Part shown: piece by piece, positions 61,310 to 64,000 of the stretch | Position numbering within the stretch: the first letter of the stretch is position 1 | Layout of the letters: each line of letters starts with the position of its first letter | Source: Symbiodinium natans | Taxonomy: Eukaryota; Sar; Dinophyceae; Suessiales; Symbiodiniaceae | Assembly: GCA_905221605.1 (NCBI GenBank) | Contig: CAJNDS010002279.1 | Coordinates: forward strand, 900,084-964,083 | Direction: 5' to 3' | Length of the DNA stretch: 64,000 nucleotides | Position numbers and translations under genes: made by a program | Notes under the pieces: generated by a model | Seen by the model: only the letters and a program-made list of their open reading frames with translations | What the model was told of the DNA's origin: nothing | The model's database searches: none

Positions 61310-62050
61310 GGTTTAGGGTTTAGGGTTTTTACGGTTTAGGGAACTAATACCCCCTAAGCCGCAAAACTCCTAATTCCCTCAACCCTTAACTCCTGAACCC
61401 CGTGTAACTAAACCTCTAAACTCCCCAAACCGATTCCCCCTGACAAAAACATGAACCCCTCAGTTTAGACTAGGCCGCCTGAACCGCCCCTAAACTCCAG
61501 ACCCCTAAGTACTAAAACCCTAAACGCCTAAACCCCTAAGCCCTAACACCCTAAACCCCTAAACCCCTGAACCCCTAAACCCCTAAACCCCTATACCATA
61601 AACCCCTGAACCCTAACACCCTAAGCCCCTAGACCCCAAAACTCCTAGACTCCTAGACTTCCCACAGCCGCTAAGCCCCTAAAATTGAACTCAACCGCTA
61701 TGCTCCGAAACCCTAAGCCTACACCTTGGGATGTATAGAACCCCATATTCTAATCCCTATTCGAGCCTGATAGGATAAGGGGGAACATCCCAACCCTACG
61801 CTTCTGATCTCCACTGTCCACGTAGGCTATGTCATGCATCTGGGCGTAAGAAGGCGAGCATGTGACACATCTCAACCGTAATCCCACCGGCAGCCAGAGG
61901 CCGCTTCTTTTTCGGGTTCTTAAGGGAGGGTTCAAGGGGGGTGGGTACCTACAAAGCCTTAGGAAGCTTAGGGAGCCTTGAAGAGTGGTGGGGAGTATTA
62001 GGGAACCTTGGGTTCCATAGCCCCCTTGAACCCTCCTCCCTGAAGAACTA
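61310..62050. other. Degenerate C-rich repeat and unique sequence
   Basis: AAACCCCT-like units with many changes (61,360-61,720), then unique sequence. The minus frame at 61,750-62,061 (103 codons) is not convincing in composition. Confidence 0.45.
61726..61793. mobile_element. Small inverted-repeat element, copy 2
   Basis: Ends TTGGGATGTA and GAACATCCCAA. It is 68 bp, related to 50,988-51,107. Confidence 0.55.
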
Positions 62051-62329
62051 ACTTCCCTCAACCCTAAACCCTAAACCCTAAACCCTGAACCCTAAACCCT
62101 AAACCCTCTTGCGTTGCGTGATGGAGGGCCACCGGATAAGCCATGACACAACCAACTGTCCTCATAGGACCCCTGTACATCCATGCGTCTATGCATGGCC
62201 CTCTAGACATACCAACTCAGTAGCCTAGTAACCAGATTATAGTAAGACCACCGGGCTACAAGTACCAAGAAAAGCCAAAAAGCCTAAACCCCAAACATCC
62301 CGAAACCCTAAACCCTGAACCCTGATCCC

Positions 62330-62449
62330 AAAATGGTCCAGGATAAGGCCGGCGCCACTATCGCGGAAGTCCTGGAACTCGTCGACCCAACTTTGGCGGG
62401 CCTTGCGGGGCGCGCGCTCGCGCGCACGCACGCGCGAGCACGAGTTCAA
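62330..62449 (-). CDS. Coding-like exon
   Basis: The minus frame reads RKARQSWVDEFQDFRDSGAG and then LILDHFG, after a basic Arg/Ala part made by a GCGC-rich run. The plus strand is also open (AGATIAEVLELVDPTLAGLA). Minus is favoured by its neighbours only. Confidence 0.45.
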
Positions 62450-62929
62450 GTTCGGGGGTCCGAAACACCGGACGTGAGCCCCAAGCCCACAAAGGGTTTA
62501 AGGTCTAGGGTTTTGGCTTAGGGTTTGGGGTTGGTTAGGGCTTTCAGGTCTGAAGGGTTTCAGGGGGTTCGCCTTCCTATCAAGCGAAACTCTTAACTGG
62601 TATAGGCATACTCTATTGGCTACGAAGTGCTACTAGGCAACTTAAAGCCGAAGCCTAAACAATGCTATGTTCCTGCATCCCAAGCCTGCCACAACCACAC
62701 GATCTTGAACCCTAGCCCGAAACCTCCAAACGAAAGAACTCTGAAACAACGCATAAGAGCCCTTGCTGAACCCCGCGCTCTAAACCTCCAAAACCCTAAG
62801 CCCTAAACCAAAAACAATTGGCTCAATTCCCGTGAAGCTCGAAACCCGGCACCCCAAACGATGCCCCAAGTCCCACCCCAAAAAAGCTGCGAAACCCCAA
62901 GCCGAAAAGGCCTAAAACCCTACCCCCCT

Positions 62930-63230
62930 AAACCCCGAAACTCCTACACACCGAAACGCCGAAACCATCCGAAACCCCACGCCCCTAAACCCCTAAACCC
63001 CTAAACCCCAAAACCCCCTAAACCCCCTAAACCCCCTAAACCCCTAAACCCCTAAACCCCCTAAACCCCTAAATCCCCTAAACCGGCTTTCTAACTTGGG
63101 ATCCTGGAAACCCTACACCCCTAAAGCCCGAAACCATCCGAAACCCTACACCCCTGGGCTAAATCCCCTAAGCCCTAAACCCCTAGACCCCCAAGCCCCT
63201 AAAACCCCCTAAACCCCCTAAATCCCGCAG
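62930..63230. repeat. AAACCCCT octamer-like degenerate block
   Basis: Units of CCCCTAAA and CCCCCTAAA with spacers: the complement type of the TTTAGGGG octamer seen at 10.4-10.8 kb. Confidence 0.9.
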
Positions 63231-63246
63231 GCCCGTTCTGGGGAAC

Positions 63247-63325
63247 CCCGCAGCCACGCGGATCGTTCGGGGCTTTGCCCGCGGCAGGACAAAGGCCGAG
63301 TCGAAGAGGATGAGGCACAGGAAGC
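63247..63325 (-). CDS. Exon candidate
   Basis: 79 bp with acceptor CTTCGAATGCAG and donor TGCGGG|GTTCCC. Frames ASCASSSSTRPLSCRGQSPE or FLCLILFDSAFVLPRAKPRT; both are open, so the reading is unsettled. Confidence 0.55.
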
Positions 63326-63339
63326 CTGCATTCGAAGCT

Positions 63340-63610
63340 TGGGTTTAGGGTTTGGGGTTTAGGGTTTAGGGTTTAGGGTTTAGGGTTTGGGGTTTGGGGT
63401 TTGGGGTTTAGGGTTTAGGGTTTAGGGTTTAGGGTTTAGGGTTTAGGGTTTAGGGTTTAGGGTTTAGGGTTTAGGGTTAGGGCTTCGGGCTTACGGCTTA
63501 GGGCTTAGGGCTTAGGGCTTAGGGCTTAGGGCTTAGGGCTTAGGGCTTAGGGCTTAGGGCTTAGGGCTTAGGGCTTAGGGCTTAGGGCTTAGGGCTTAGG
63601 GCTTAGGGTT
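63340..63610. repeat. TTTAGGG block joined to a TTAGGGC array
   Basis: About 18 TTTAGGG/TTTGGGG units, then about 17 TTAGGGC units (63,486-63,607). Same arrangement as at 37.1-37.7 kb. Confidence 0.96.
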
Positions 63611-63652
63611 TCAATGGTTGGGTCAATCGTAGGGTTAATTTTCCACTACCAC

Positions 63653-63700
63653 GCGTTCAGCGCAGCTCTCTGCATCGTCGGTGAACGCTTCGGCGCTTAG
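63653..63700 (-). CDS. Acidic helical exon, 16 codons
   Basis: 48 bp with acceptor CTTACCAACCAG and donor GAACGC|GTGGTA. The frame reads LSAEAFTDDAESCAER. Confidence 0.7.
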
Positions 63701-63961
63701 CTGGTTGGTAAGAGCATATGGTGTAGGGTTTGGGGTTGAGGGTTTAGGGTTTACGGTTTAGGGTTTAGGGTTTAGGGTATATTAGGGTGATGTAGCCATT
63801 GCGATGTAGCCATTGATCTCTGGGTAGTGTCAAGGGTAGGGTGATTAGTAGGGTTCACAGGGACGATGGGGATAATAGGGCTCACAGGATTTACAGGGCT
63901 TTTTGAGGTCCTTGGAGTTTAGGTTTGTAGATAACGCCCCCTGCACCCTAAACCCCTTAAC

Positions 63962-63989
63962 CAGACAGCATCCTCCTGCCCGACAGCGT
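63962..63989 (-). CDS. Small exon candidate
   Basis: 28 bp with acceptor GGCTCCTTAG and donor GTCTG|GTTAAGGGG. The frame reads DAVGQEDAV. Close to the window edge. Confidence 0.45.
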
Positions 63990-64000
63990 CTAAGGAGCCT

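Noticed and set aside
1145-63610. CRISPR-like arrays (regular repeats with spacers)
   Set aside because: Repeats are 7-8 bp, head to tail and without spacers, in a eukaryotic setting.

Overview
The window looks like nuclear DNA of a dinoflagellate or close alveolate relative. It is dominated by plant/alveolate-type telomeric heptamers (TTTAGGG / CCCTAAA) and degenerate versions, in dozens of interstitial blocks from one end of the window to the other. It also carries an AT-rich insertion (about 17,306-19,690) with most of a cytochrome b gene of dinoflagellate type. I see no prokaryotic genes, tRNA, rRNA operon or CRISPR array.

Between the telomere-like blocks lie short unique islands of about 30-150 bp. 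Read one by one, a large majority hold an open frame on the minus strand, bounded by AG on the upstream side and GT (sometimes GC) on the downstream side. Many encode obvious heptad-type coiled-coil peptides, others Pro/Ala-rich or acidic Ser-rich linkers. I therefore read most of the window as one or more very long minus-strand genes with tiny exons, whose introns are largely built of telomere-like repeat. In at least 12 candidate exons the 5' splice site is the first repeat unit itself (GTTTAGGG). Introns often start with TTTAGGG and end with CCCTAAA in the sense direction, so their ends could pair. Reading phase carries over unbroken through several neighbouring exons (37,761 to 36,521; 42,724 to 40,758; 51,307 to 49,906).

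Layout. 1-190: GT/CGTG microsatellite. 0.2-17.2 kb: repeat blocks with about 20 exon candidates, a 1-kb palindrome (11,237-12,253) around a repeated exon, and a 24-bp minisatellite. 17.3-19.7 kb: mitochondrial-like insertion. 19.75-22.73 kb: a stretch without telomere repeats holding a multi-exon minus-strand gene. 23-38 kb: repeat blocks and exon candidates, including a duplicated exon-bearing segment (29,041-29,517 and 33,967-34,376). 38,193-39,067: a unit with 23-bp terminal inverted repeats and a plus-strand terminal exon. 39-60.9 kb: the densest run of minus-strand exons, many coiled-coil, with likely 3' terminal exons at 36.2, 51.7, 55.4 and 60.8 kb. 61-64 kb: degenerate C-rich repeats, a TTAGGGC array and three more exons.

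Limits: exon calls come from reading short frames and splice dinucleotides by eye. Boundaries may be off by several bases, some frames are ambiguous, and gene limits are not known. No full-length protein family could be named from these fragments.
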